Assembly: GCA_018663165.1 (NCBI GenBank)
Contig: JABJES010000129.1
Coordinates: forward strand, 1 to 6,311
Length of the DNA stretch: 6,311 bases
Source: Rhodospirillaceae bacterium
Lineage (GTDB): Bacteria; Pseudomonadota; Alphaproteobacteria; UBA11136
Direction of reading: 5' to 3'
Part shown: positions 1 to 5,808 of the stretch, piece by piece
Layout: each line of letters opens with the position of its first letter
How positions within the stretch are numbered: the first letter of the stretch is position 1
The notes under the pieces: model-generated
Seen by the model: only the letters and a program-made list of their open reading frames with translations
What the model was told of the DNA's origin: nothing
The model's database searches: none
Program-made: the position numbers and the translations under genes

Positions 1-123
1 AAGATCATGCGCCGCATCCTGCGCAAAATCGCCGCCAACGAGATCGACAGCCTCGGCGATACATCGACCCTGGCCGATCCTTCCGTGGTCGATGATCTGG
101 TAAAGAACAGCCCCCACGATTGA
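1..123 (+). CDS. acs: Acetyl-CoA synthetase, C-terminal end (partial)
   Basis: Forty codons remain, open at the left window edge and ending in TGA at 121-123. The peptide starts KIMRRILRKIAANE and ends DDLVKNSPHD, which matches the extreme C-terminus of AMP-forming acetyl-CoA synthetase. This enzyme converts acetate, ATP and CoA to acetyl-CoA, AMP and PPi in the cytoplasm. In this family the lysine of the SGKIMRR motif (Lys609 in Salmonella Acs) is needed for adenylation and is switched off by acetylation. The first codon of the window is that lysine, so the regulatory site is only just included. The tail SLGDTSTLADPSVVDDLV is also typical of Acs. The gene converges on the nuclease gene across 49 bp in which I see no clear terminator hairpin. 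Identification is strong despite the short remnant, but other acyl-CoA synthetases share the KIMRR motif. Confidence 0.88.
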   Translation, partial: KIMRRILRKIAANEIDSLGDTSTLADPSVVDDLVKNSPHD

Positions 124-172
124 ACCACGACCGAGCCGCAACTGAGCCGAGGGACCAACCGGGGGCGTCACC

Positions 173-742
173 TCACGAGCACCAGCCGCGCCGCGCCGCG
201 CCACCGTAAGGCCGTCCCAACCCGGCGGCGATCAGCCGGGCGGCAAGGTCTTCGCCATCCTCGGTTGTGATCCGGGCCAACACCCGACCGGCATATTTGC
301 CATAGCGGATATCATGAAGAATGACCGGGCGTCCGGCGACAAGGCTCTCGACCAGGTGACGGGCGTTTTGTGCCAGCTGCCGTTCCCTTTCGCACCGCCC
401 GCGTAATTCCGGCGCATCAACATCGACCAGCCGCACACTGATATCAACATCCTGGCCGAGCCAGATTCGAGCCCGAACCTTGAGCGTATCGCCGTCGATA
501 ATCTCAAGAACCTGGGCCGGCACCGGGCCCATCAGAACATCGGATTTTGACGTCAGAGGAATGAACGCAGCAGCGAGGAACATCGACGCCACAAGGACAG
601 CCGGAAACAAAGCCTCATTTTTTGAACTAAACCGATTCTCTTTGGGGTTGAACAAGCTCTGCCTCTTTCCCCTGACCCCGACACTCACGGTAACAGGGAA
701 ACCCTGCCACAAACCGGCTGACAACCTTGAATGCCGGGACAT
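173..742 (-). CDS. Thermonuclease (SNase-like) family protein, membrane-anchored or secreted
   Basis: Up to 189 aa. The staphylococcal-nuclease OB fold spans about residues 75-185 and carries the family's key residues: IIDGDTL (81-87, calcium-binding Asp), VRLVDVDAPE (103-112, Arg104 and Glu112 matching Arg35 and Glu43 of the Staphylococcus enzyme), and KYAGR (149-153, Arg153 matching Arg87). All three catalytic positions are intact, so a calcium-dependent phosphodiesterase acting on DNA or RNA is likely. Residues 44-63 are hydrophobic (ALFPAVLVASMFLAAAF) after a basic stretch, which fits a signal peptide or N-terminal anchor and places the domain outside the cytoplasmic membrane. The start is uncertain. 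ATG at 742 gives the longest form but lacks a good ribosome binding site. TTG at 655 has GAGG six bases upstream and still keeps the hydrophobic segment. It lies 97 bp downstream of the DUF1674 gene on the same strand. The natural substrate is unknown. Confidence 0.87.
   Translation of the reverse strand: MSRHSRLSAGLWQGFPVTVSVGVRGKRQSLFNPKENRFSSKNEALFPAVLVASMFLAAAFIPLTSKSDVLMGPVPAQVLEIIDGDTLKVRARIWLGQDVDISVRLVDVDAPELRGRCERERQLAQNARHLVESLVAGRPVILHDIRYGKYAGRVLARITTEDGEDLAARLIAAGLGRPYGGAARRGWCS
186..202. repeat. Short CCGCG tandem repeat inside the nuclease gene
   Basis: Three perfect CCGCG units plus CC lie in the 3' end of the nuclease gene, coding the small/basic residues just before the final GWCS. 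This part of the family is commonly Gly/Arg rich, so it is probably only a low-complexity coding stretch. A change of unit number would shift the frame of the last few residues only. Confidence 0.5.
662..668 (-). promoter_or_regulatory. Ribosome binding site supporting a TTG start for the nuclease
   Basis: On the minus strand AAAGAGG occupies 668-662, six bases before an in-frame TTG at 655-653. The upstream ATG at 742 has no comparable purine tract. Starting at TTG would give a 160-aa protein that retains the hydrophobic N-terminal segment and the full nuclease domain. Confidence 0.4.
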
Positions 743-751
743 GAAATGCTC

Positions 752-785
752 TGAAGAGCCTATAGGCGCAGCTGGAACATATCAA
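752..785 (-). promoter_or_regulatory. Possible sigma70 promoter for the nuclease gene
   Basis: On the minus strand TTGATA (785-780, one mismatch to TTGACA) is followed after 15 bp by TATAGG (764-759, four of six matches to TATAAT). Transcription would start near 752. The spacer is shorter than the usual 16-18 bp, so this is a weak candidate. It sits in the AT-richer gap (743-839) between the DUF1674 gene and the nuclease gene, which otherwise shows no gene and no clear terminator. Confidence 0.25.
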
Positions 786-839
786 GAACATTCTCAGATG
801 GCATATTTATTTCGAATGTGGAATGGTGCCGATTATGGC

Positions 840-1061
840 TTAGAAATCGATGCAGCGGCCCTTGCGTTCCCAATCGCCGAAACGGGTCGGCTCCAGCCCC
901 TTGGGCCCGCCGATCTCACCGCCCCCATCCAGGGACGCCGATACAGGGGGCGGGGGGGTTTTTACCGAAACCCGATGACGGGTGGTTTTCGCCACCACCG
1001 CGTGGGCAACAAACACCGGCGCGGGGGCTCCTTCTGCCTTCTTTTTTTCTGTTTTAGCCAT
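840..1061 (-). CDS. DUF1674 protein, SDHAF4-like succinate dehydrogenase assembly factor
   Basis: A 73-aa protein from ATG 1061 to TAA at 840-842. The last 25 residues (EIGGPKG-EPTRFGDWERKGRCIDF) are the DUF1674 signature, shared with eukaryotic SDHAF4/Sdh8, which binds FAD-loaded SdhA and protects it during assembly of succinate dehydrogenase. A similar role in complex II maturation is inferred here, not shown. The N-terminal half is lysine-rich, then low-complexity with a PPPPV run coded over a C7 tract, and probably disordered; only the C-terminus is conserved in the family. An in-frame GTG at 1076 would add five residues (MKKLK). I prefer ATG 1061 because the GTG directly abuts the only purine-rich tract (GAGAGA), but neither spacing is ideal. 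It is divergent from rsmB, a neighbour relationship I recall from other alphaproteobacteria. Confidence 0.85.
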   Translation of the reverse strand: MAKTEKKKAEGAPAPVFVAHAVVAKTTRHRVSVKTPPPPVSASLDGGGEIGGPKGLEPTRFGDWERKGRCIDF

Positions 1062-1109
1062 TTTTAATTTTTTCACTCTCTCGCCACGACGATGAAAGCT
1101 TAATCCATA

Positions 1110-1119
1110 GGCCGCGGCC
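1110..1119. repeat. Perfect 10-bp palindrome between the DUF1674 gene and rsmB
   Basis: GGCCGCGGCC is exactly self-complementary and lies in the 128-bp divergent intergenic region (1062-1189). It could be an operator, but in GC-rich DNA such short palindromes arise by chance. I could not place convincing -35/-10 pairs for either flanking gene in this interval. Confidence 0.25.
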
Positions 1120-1178
1120 CATCAACAGAACCTCGGCCTGAAAGCCGGTTTCACTTTCGCCCCGCGCGGTTTGTTGTT

Positions 1179-1184
1179 AAAGGG
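1179..1184 (+). promoter_or_regulatory. Ribosome binding site deciding the rsmB start
   Basis: AAAGGG ends five bases before ATG 1190. The alternative GTG at 1184 overlaps the last G of this site and could not be served by it. The start is therefore placed at 1190, giving 442 residues instead of 444. Confidence 0.65.
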
Positions 1185-1189
1185 TGGGC

Positions 1190-2518
1190 ATGTCGCCTGC
1201 CCCTCACCCAAAAAAAACCGCAAAGCCTGACGCCCGCGCCCTGGCGCTTGATCTTATTGCCGCGGTTCTACACAAGGACCAGATGCTCGATGCGGCATTA
1301 AGTGCGGCAGAACGGGAAAAGGGCGGCACATTTAATGCCCTTGAACCCCGCGACCGCGCCTTTGCCCGCCTCATCACCGCCACCGTTCTGCGCCGCCTGG
1401 GCCAGATCGACGCCACTCTCGCCGATTACCTGAAACGCCCCTTGGGCGAAAAAGGTGCCAGAGTGCACGACATCCTGCGTCTTTCCATCGCCCAGCTCAT
1501 CTTTCTCGATACGCCACCCCATGCCGCCGTCGATGCCGCCGTCAACCTGACCCGCGCCGAAGGCTATGATCCGCTGGCCGGACTGGTCAACGGCGTTTTA
1601 CGCAAGCTTGTCCGGGACGGAAAAGCGGGAATTGAAAAACAGGATGCGCCGCGTCTCAACACCCCTTACTGGCTGTGGAAAAGCTGGATCAGCGCCTATG
1701 GTGAGGAAACAACCAGGGCAATCGCACGGGTCCATCTCGCCGACCCGCCGCTCGATTTCACAATCCGTGATAATCCCGCTTTGTGGGCCGAAAAGCTCGG
1801 CGGTGTCGTGCTCCCGACCGGTTCGGTGCGGGTGAGCGGCGGCGGACAGGTGCGCGAAATGGCGGGCTACGATGAGGGCACCTGGTGGGTGCAGGACGCC
1901 GCCAGCGCCCTGCCGGTGCGTTTGCTGGGAAACGTTCAAGGCAAACGTGTCGCCGATCTTTGCGCAGCACCCGGCGGCAAAACCGCCCAGCTTGCAGCAG
2001 GTGGCGCACAGATTACGGCAATTGAACGGAGTAAAAAACGCCTTGTCCGAATGGAAGAAAATCTGTCCCGTCTGGGGTTTGAAGTTGAAACAATCTGTAC
2101 CGACGCTGCCACATGGCAACCCAAAACACCCTTTGACGCCATCCTCCTTGATGCGCCGTGCACCGCCACCGGTTCTCTGCGCCGTCATCCCGACGTCGCC
2201 CGCCTGAAATCAGACGAAGACGTCACCCGCCTGGCCGCCGATCAGGACCGCCTGATCGCCAACGCCGCCCAGATGCTCGCACCCGGCGGAACCCTCGTCT
2301 ATTGCACCTGTTCGCTGCAAAAAGAGGAGGGCGAAGACCGCATTGCCGACGCCCTTAAAACCATCAGCTCGCTTAAACGCAGCCCCATCACCGCCGACGA
2401 GATCGGCGGCCTGACACAGGCAATTACCAAAAATGGTGAGATGCGCACCCTGCCCTGCCATCTCACTGAGCTTGGCGGCCTAGACGGATTTTTCGCCGCC
2501 CGCCTGATAAAAAACTAA
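1190..2518 (+). CDS. rsmB: 16S rRNA (cytosine-967-C5) methyltransferase RsmB (Fmu/Sun)
   Basis: 442 aa, close to the usual length of RsmB. It methylates C5 of cytosine 967 (E. coli numbering) of 16S rRNA with S-adenosylmethionine during small-subunit assembly in the cytoplasm. The N-terminal part (about 15-145) is a NusB-like helical RNA-binding domain, with motifs such as RAFARLITATVLRR and AAVDAAVNLTRAEGYDPLAGLVNGVLRK. The C-terminal Rossmann methyltransferase domain shows motif I DLCAAPGGKT (256-265), motif IV DAPCTATGSLRRHPD (Cys324) and motif VI VYCTCS with the nucleophile Cys374; E. coli uses Cys325 and Cys375. Both catalytic cysteines are present, so the enzyme should be active. ATG 1190 is chosen on its AAAGGG site. 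An A8 run lies seven codons after the start. The heparinase-like gene follows 148 bp downstream on the same strand. Confidence 0.95.
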   Translation: MSPAPHPKKTAKPDARALALDLIAAVLHKDQMLDAALSAAEREKGGTFNALEPRDRAFARLITATVLRRLGQIDATLADYLKRPLGEKGARVHDILRLSIAQLIFLDTPPHAAVDAAVNLTRAEGYDPLAGLVNGVLRKLVRDGKAGIEKQDAPRLNTPYWLWKSWISAYGEETTRAIARVHLADPPLDFTIRDNPALWAEKLGGVVLPTGSVRVSGGGQVREMAGYDEGTWWVQDAASALPVRLLGNVQGKRVADLCAAPGGKTAQLAAGGAQITAIERSKKRLVRMEENLSRLGFEVETICTDAATWQPKTPFDAILLDAPCTATGSLRRHPDVARLKSDEDVTRLAADQDRLIANAAQMLAPGGTLVYCTCSLQKEEGEDRIADALKTISSLKRSPITADEIGGLTQAITKNGEMRTLPCHLTELGGLDGFFAARLIKN

Positions 2519-2566
2519 ATCCAGCCGCCAGACACCAGGCCTGCAAACCGCCCTCCTGCGCTCACT

Positions 2567-2588
2567 GCTTGCGGGGAAAACGGCAAGC
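2567..2588 (+). terminator. Weak stem-loop after rsmB
   Basis: GCTTGC (2567-2572) and GCAAGC (2583-2588) form a 6-bp perfect stem around a 10-base loop, 49 bp past the rsmB stop. No T tract follows, so it is not a classical intrinsic terminator. It could slow or process the transcript before the heparinase gene, or be chance. Confidence 0.25.
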
Positions 2589-2635
2589 TGGTAGGAAAAC
2601 AGTATGAAGTCCCCAGTCCGCCTGTCGCCGATGTC

Positions 2636-2644
2636 TGCTAAAAT
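2636..2644 (+). promoter_or_regulatory. Possible extended -10 promoter for the heparinase-like gene
   Basis: TGCTAAAAT matches the extended -10 pattern TG-N-TATAAT with one mismatch (TAAAAT). No -35 element is visible at 16-18 bp, as can be the case for extended -10 promoters. Transcription would begin near 2651, leaving a leader of about 16 bases that contains TAAGG (2651-2655), 11 bases before ATG 2667. Confidence 0.35.
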
Positions 2645-2666
2645 AACCGGTAAGGCACGTTAAGGG

Positions 2667-4397
2667 ATGAGTCCCCGGAGCCATCTTCCGCGTCTTTTAA
2701 GCCGCATCTATTTTGCCCGACCGGTTTTTCGGCCGGCCGCCGGATTTATCTGGGCAATCCGCAGCGCCCGCCCCATCCTCTATGGCAATCCCCTATACCC
2801 CCTGTTCCTGATCGGTCGGGCACCCCAAAACATAATTTTCACCCCGCCCGACCCCTGGCCCGGTAATGCCGAGCGAGGGAACGCCATCCTCGCCGGTGAG
2901 TTTCCTTTTTTCGGTGAAACCGTCCATGGTGACGAATCCCTGTGGTCGCCCCATGGCCTGAGCCCGGCCTGGAGCGAGGGGCTGCACGGGTTTTCCTGGA
3001 TCAACGATCTTCATGTGATCGGTTCCGATGCTGCAAGACGACGCGCCCGCGCCCTTGTCGCCGACTGGATCACAGAGCACCAGTTCTGGTCACCCCTCGC
3101 CTGGCGCAGCGATATCACCGGCGACCGCATCGCCGCCTGGCTCGGCCAATACGACTTCTTCTGCGCCAGCGCGGAAGAGGATTTTCGGCGGCTCGTCTTT
3201 AAAAGCCTGGCCCGCCAGGCACGCCATCTCGCCCGTACTGCTGGATGGGAAACCCGTGGCGCACGGCGACTGCGCGCCATACGCGGCCTGATCTATGCCG
3301 GTATCTGTCTGCCCAATGGACGCCGCTGGCTGGCCAAGGGGTTGCGTTTACTGACCCGTGAAATCGACCGCCAAATCCTTCCCGACGGGTCTCACTTTGA
3401 GCGCTGCCCAAGGCTCCAGCTTTCGATTCTTAAACTGTTTATCGACATCCGCGCCTGTCTTGCCGGAGCAAAGATTGAGGCACCGCCGATCCTCCAATCG
3501 GCAATCGACCGCATGGCACCGATGCTGCGTTTCTTTCGCCATGGGGATGGTGGCCTGGCCCTTTTCAACGATACGATGGAAGGCGAAAGCTGGCTTGCCG
3601 ACATGGTCCTGACCCGCGCCGAGGCCAAGGGCAAGCCCCTGTCATCAGCCCCCCATGGCGGGTTTCAGCGGCTCAACCTCAACCGTTGTCTGGTGATTAT
3701 GGATTCCGGCCCGCCAAACCTCTTGCCCGGATTTGAAGCGCCGCCCGAAGAGCATCTCCATGCCGGTACCCTGGCCTTCGAGATGAGCATCGGCAAAGAG
3801 CGCCTGATCGTTAATTGCGGCGCTCAGGCCACGTCCGGCACCCTCTGGCAGAGGGCGCTGAAATCCACTGCCGCCCATTCCACCATGACCATTGAGGATA
3901 CCAATTCCACCGAAATTCTAGCCAATGGCCGCTTGGGCCAACGGCGCGCTGTGGCGACCCTCCACCGGGAAGAGGAAAACGGCAATATCCTGATCGAGGC
4001 GAGCCATAACGGCTATGAAGAGCTCTTCGGCGTCATCCATCAGCGCCGCCTGTTTCTGGCCAGTGGCGGCGAAGATTTGCGCGGCGAGGACACTCTTTTT
4101 CCTTCCGGTAGCGGTGCCCATATGCAGGAAAATATTGCCTTTGCCCTGCGCTTTCATCTTCATCCGACAGTGAGCGCCTCGCTGCTTCACAACCGCCAGA
4201 CCGTTCTTCTGCGCCTGCCATCAGGCGGCGGCTGGCGCTTGCGGGTGCAGGGCGGCGCACTGTCAATCAGTGAGAGCATCTATCTCGGGCGCGGCGGTGA
4301 GGTTAAGCGCTGTGAGCAGGTCGTGGTGACGGGAGCGATCAAAGGCGGGACGAGCGGCGAGGTCGCCATCATCAAATGGGCCTTCAACCGGGTCTGA
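2667..4397 (+). CDS. Heparinase II/III family protein (probable polysaccharide lyase)
   Basis: 576 aa. Residues about 1-340 form the helical toroid-like N-terminal domain, with family landmarks PPDPWPG (60-66), LSPAWSEGLHGFSWINDL (98-115) and DGSHFERCP (240-248). Residues about 340-576 are the beta-sandwich heparinase II/III-like domain, with HLHAGTLAFE (363-372), HSTMTIEDTNS (404-414), a GVIHQRRLFLA stretch, FALRFHLHP (492-500) and a C-terminal SISESIYLGRGGEVKR segment. Such enzymes cleave uronic-acid-containing polysaccharides by beta-elimination; the substrate cannot be told from the sequence. I see no signal peptide and no clear membrane segment. Proteins of this kind follow rsmB in many alphaproteobacteria, often before purH, so its role may be conserved housekeeping and not catabolism. 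ATG 2667 agrees with the usual family N-terminus; AAGGG directly abuts it and TAAGG lies 11 bases upstream. It converges on the dehydrogenase gene with a 17-bp gap. Confidence 0.88.
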   Translation: MSPRSHLPRLLSRIYFARPVFRPAAGFIWAIRSARPILYGNPLYPLFLIGRAPQNIIFTPPDPWPGNAERGNAILAGEFPFFGETVHGDESLWSPHGLSPAWSEGLHGFSWINDLHVIGSDAARRRARALVADWITEHQFWSPLAWRSDITGDRIAAWLGQYDFFCASAEEDFRRLVFKSLARQARHLARTAGWETRGARRLRAIRGLIYAGICLPNGRRWLAKGLRLLTREIDRQILPDGSHFERCPRLQLSILKLFIDIRACLAGAKIEAPPILQSAIDRMAPMLRFFRHGDGGLALFNDTMEGESWLADMVLTRAEAKGKPLSSAPHGGFQRLNLNRCLVIMDSGPPNLLPGFEAPPEEHLHAGTLAFEMSIGKERLIVNCGAQATSGTLWQRALKSTAAHSTMTIEDTNSTEILANGRLGQRRAVATLHREEENGNILIEASHNGYEELFGVIHQRRLFLASGGEDLRGEDTLFPSGSGAHMQENIAFALRFHLHPTVSASLLHNRQTVLLRLPSGGGWRLRVQGGALSISESIYLGRGGEVKRCEQVVVTGAIKGGTSGEVAIIKWAFNRV

Positions 4398-4404
4398 CCA
4401 AATT

Positions 4405-4424
4405 GCGGGCTTTCTTAAAGCCGC
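4405..4424. terminator. Imperfect hairpin at the convergent heparinase/dehydrogenase junction
   Basis: GCGG-G-CTTT (4405-4413) pairs with AAAGCCGC (4417-4424) around a 3-base loop, giving an 8-bp stem with one bulged G. It straddles the dehydrogenase stop codon and lies 7 bp after the heparinase stop. Neither strand has a T tract after the stem, so it is at best a weak or Rho-assisted two-way end site. Confidence 0.25.
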
Positions 4425-5698
4425 CAGCGGCGGATATCAGCCCCCAGGCTGACCTGGCTCCACATGTCCTTGATATCAGCAACAAGCCCGCCGCCGCCAA
4501 GAAGGCGCATAAAATCACCCTCCTTCATTTGCCGATAGAGATCATGAGCGACAGCACCGAGAACGCAGCCATAGGGGCCGCCTTCTTTAAGGGCGTCAAG
4601 GTTATCGCTGCCTGAAATATCGAGATCGTAAATCGCCTTTGCCTCTGCCTTGTCAGCCATCGGGTCATCCACATGCACCCTATGGCCGAGGCTTTCCAGG
4701 CAGCGAATGACATCGACCACTTTCGAATTGCGCAGATCCGGCACGTTTTCCTTAAACGTCAGGCCAAGCACCAGAATATCTGCCTTTTCCCCACCGTTTT
4801 TGGCCAGATCATCATGAACGGACCGGGCGATGAAATCACCCATGCCGTCATTGATGCGGCGGCCTGAAAGAATGATCTCCGGGTGGTGTCCGACGGTCTC
4901 GGCGCAATGGGCCAGATAGAAGGGGTCAACGCCGATACAATGGCCGCCGACCAGCCCCGGCCGGAAATCGAGAAAATTCCATTTCGTCTTGGCGGCATCA
5001 AGAACATCGTGAACCGACAGGTCGAGGCGATGGAAAATCTGTGTCACCTCATTGATAAAGGCGATGTTGATATCGCGCTGGGCATTTTCGATCACCTTGG
5101 CCGCCTCGGCGGTACGGATATCACGGGCCAGAAAGACACCGCCCTTCGTCACCTTGCTGTACAGGGTCTCAAGCTTGGCGGCGACCTCCACAGTCTGGCC
5201 GGCGACCACCTTTGTGATGCGGTCAATCGTGTGTTCCTTGTCTCCGGGATTAACCCGCTCAGGCGAATAGCCAAGGAAAAAATCTGTTCCACAGACAAGT
5301 CCGGAGGCAGCCTCAAGCTCGGCCCCGCAGACATCTTCGGTAACCCCTGGATAGACCGTACTCTCAAAAACGACAATGGCACCCTTGCCCATTACCCCAC
5401 CGACGGTTCGACAAGCCGCGCGCAGGGCCGATAAATCAGGCATATTTTCCGCACTTACCGGCGTCGGCACGGTGACGATATAGATGTCCTGGCCGCTAAT
5501 ATCTTTCTCATCGGTGGTAAAAGTGAGGGCAGCGGCGGAGAGTGCCGGGGCGTCCACCTCGCCGGTGCGGTCATCGCCACAGCGCAACTCTGCGATCCGC
5601 CCGTCGTCGAGATCAAAGCCGGTAACGTCCTCATGGCCGGAAAGTGTGACCGCAAGCGGCAAGCCGACATAACCAAGGCCGATAATGCAGACTTTCAA
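4415..5698 (-). CDS. Nucleotide sugar dehydrogenase, TviB/WbpA/CapL type (UDP-HexNAc 6-dehydrogenase)
   Basis: 427 aa, full length for the UDP-glucose/GDP-mannose dehydrogenase superfamily. It should oxidise C6 of a UDP-sugar twice with 2 NAD+ to give a UDP-uronic acid in the cytoplasm. The NAD-binding Rossmann motif is GLGYVG (7-12). The linker has FFLGYSPERVNPGDKEHTI (140-158), AAKVIENAQRD (199-209) and KTKWNFLDFRPGLVGGHCIGVDP with catalytic Cys254. The C-terminal domain has GLTFKENVPDLRNSKV (312-327). The spellings PERVNPGD, TKWNFLDFRPGLVGGHC and GRRINDGMG are typical of the TviB/WbpA/CapL branch, acting on UDP-GlcNAc or UDP-GalNAc, and not of UDP-glucose dehydrogenase. The exact substrate is not settled. 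Translation starts at TTG 5698 behind a strong GGGAGGT. It is divergent from a WbpL-like transferase gene, which fits an O-antigen or exopolysaccharide role. Confidence 0.92.
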   Translation of the reverse strand: MKVCIIGLGYVGLPLAVTLSGHEDVTGFDLDDGRIAELRCGDDRTGEVDAPALSAAALTFTTDEKDISGQDIYIVTVPTPVSAENMPDLSALRAACRTVGGVMGKGAIVVFESTVYPGVTEDVCGAELEAASGLVCGTDFFLGYSPERVNPGDKEHTIDRITKVVAGQTVEVAAKLETLYSKVTKGGVFLARDIRTAEAAKVIENAQRDINIAFINEVTQIFHRLDLSVHDVLDAAKTKWNFLDFRPGLVGGHCIGVDPFYLAHCAETVGHHPEIILSGRRINDGMGDFIARSVHDDLAKNGGEKADILVLGLTFKENVPDLRNSKVVDVIRCLESLGHRVHVDDPMADKAEAKAIYDLDISGSDNLDALKEGGPYGCVLGAVAHDLYRQMKEGDFMRLLGGGGLVADIKDMWSQVSLGADIRRWRL

Positions 5699-5702
5699 TG
5701 AT

Positions 5703-5709
5703 ACCTCCC
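5703..5709 (-). promoter_or_regulatory. Strong ribosome binding site supporting the TTG start
   Basis: On the minus strand GGGAGGT (5709-5703) lies four bases before TTG 5698-5696. The Rossmann motif follows at residue 7, the normal distance in this family, so the TTG is very probably the true start. Confidence 0.75.
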
Positions 5710-5752
5710 GGGAAATGACGGCGAAATGGAAACGCCCGCTGATTGGTCAAAC

Positions 5753-5781
5753 CGTCTAACCCCCCACGTCTTCTTTGTCAA
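5753..5781 (-). promoter_or_regulatory. Candidate promoter for the nucleotide sugar dehydrogenase
   Basis: On the minus strand a perfect TTGACA (5781-5776) is followed after 17 bp by TAGACG (5758-5753), which matches TATAAT at only three of six positions. Transcription would start near 5746 and leave a leader of about 48 bases ending in the GGGAGGT site. The -35 is good, the -10 poor; an activator may be needed. The -35 overlaps that of the rightward promoter. Confidence 0.35.
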
Positions 5782-5802
5782 TTCAGGCGCGTGGCGTATA
5801 AC
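5775..5802 (+). promoter_or_regulatory. Candidate sigma70 promoter giving a leaderless transferase mRNA
   Basis: TTGTCA (5775-5780, five of six) and TATAAC (5797-5802, five of six) are separated by 16 bp. Counting from the -10 box, whose last base is position -7, +1 falls on A5809, the first base of the ATG. There is no convincing Shine-Dalgarno site before that ATG. Confidence 0.5.
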
Positions 5803-5808
5803 CGGGTC

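Noticed and set aside
124..172. Search for a terminator between acs and the nuclease gene
   Set aside because: Only a GAGCCG direct repeat is visible; no stem with a T tract was found on either strand.
743..839. AT-richer gap upstream of the nuclease gene considered for a small RNA or a horizontally acquired fragment
   Set aside because: It is under 100 bp, with no stable hairpin, no ORF with support and no repeat boundary; the lower GC fits a plain promoter region.
480..1067. Plus-strand 195-codon open frame overlapping the nuclease and DUF1674 genes
   Set aside because: It lies antisense to two genes with clear family motifs, and its own translation shows no recognisable domain and a low-complexity Arg/Gly-rich end.
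1062..1189. Search for paired promoters between the DUF1674 gene and rsmB
   Set aside because: TTTCAC (1149-1154) has no acceptable -10 at 16-18 bp, and TATGGA on the minus strand has no -35 partner, so no promoter was called.
1598..2188. Minus-strand 196-codon open frame inside rsmB
   Set aside because: It is antisense to conserved methyltransferase motifs I and IV; long antisense frames are expected in GC-rich coding DNA.
4883..5434. Plus-strand 183-codon open frame inside the dehydrogenase gene
   Set aside because: It is the antisense shadow of the region coding the SPER and GGHC motifs, with no family resemblance of its own.
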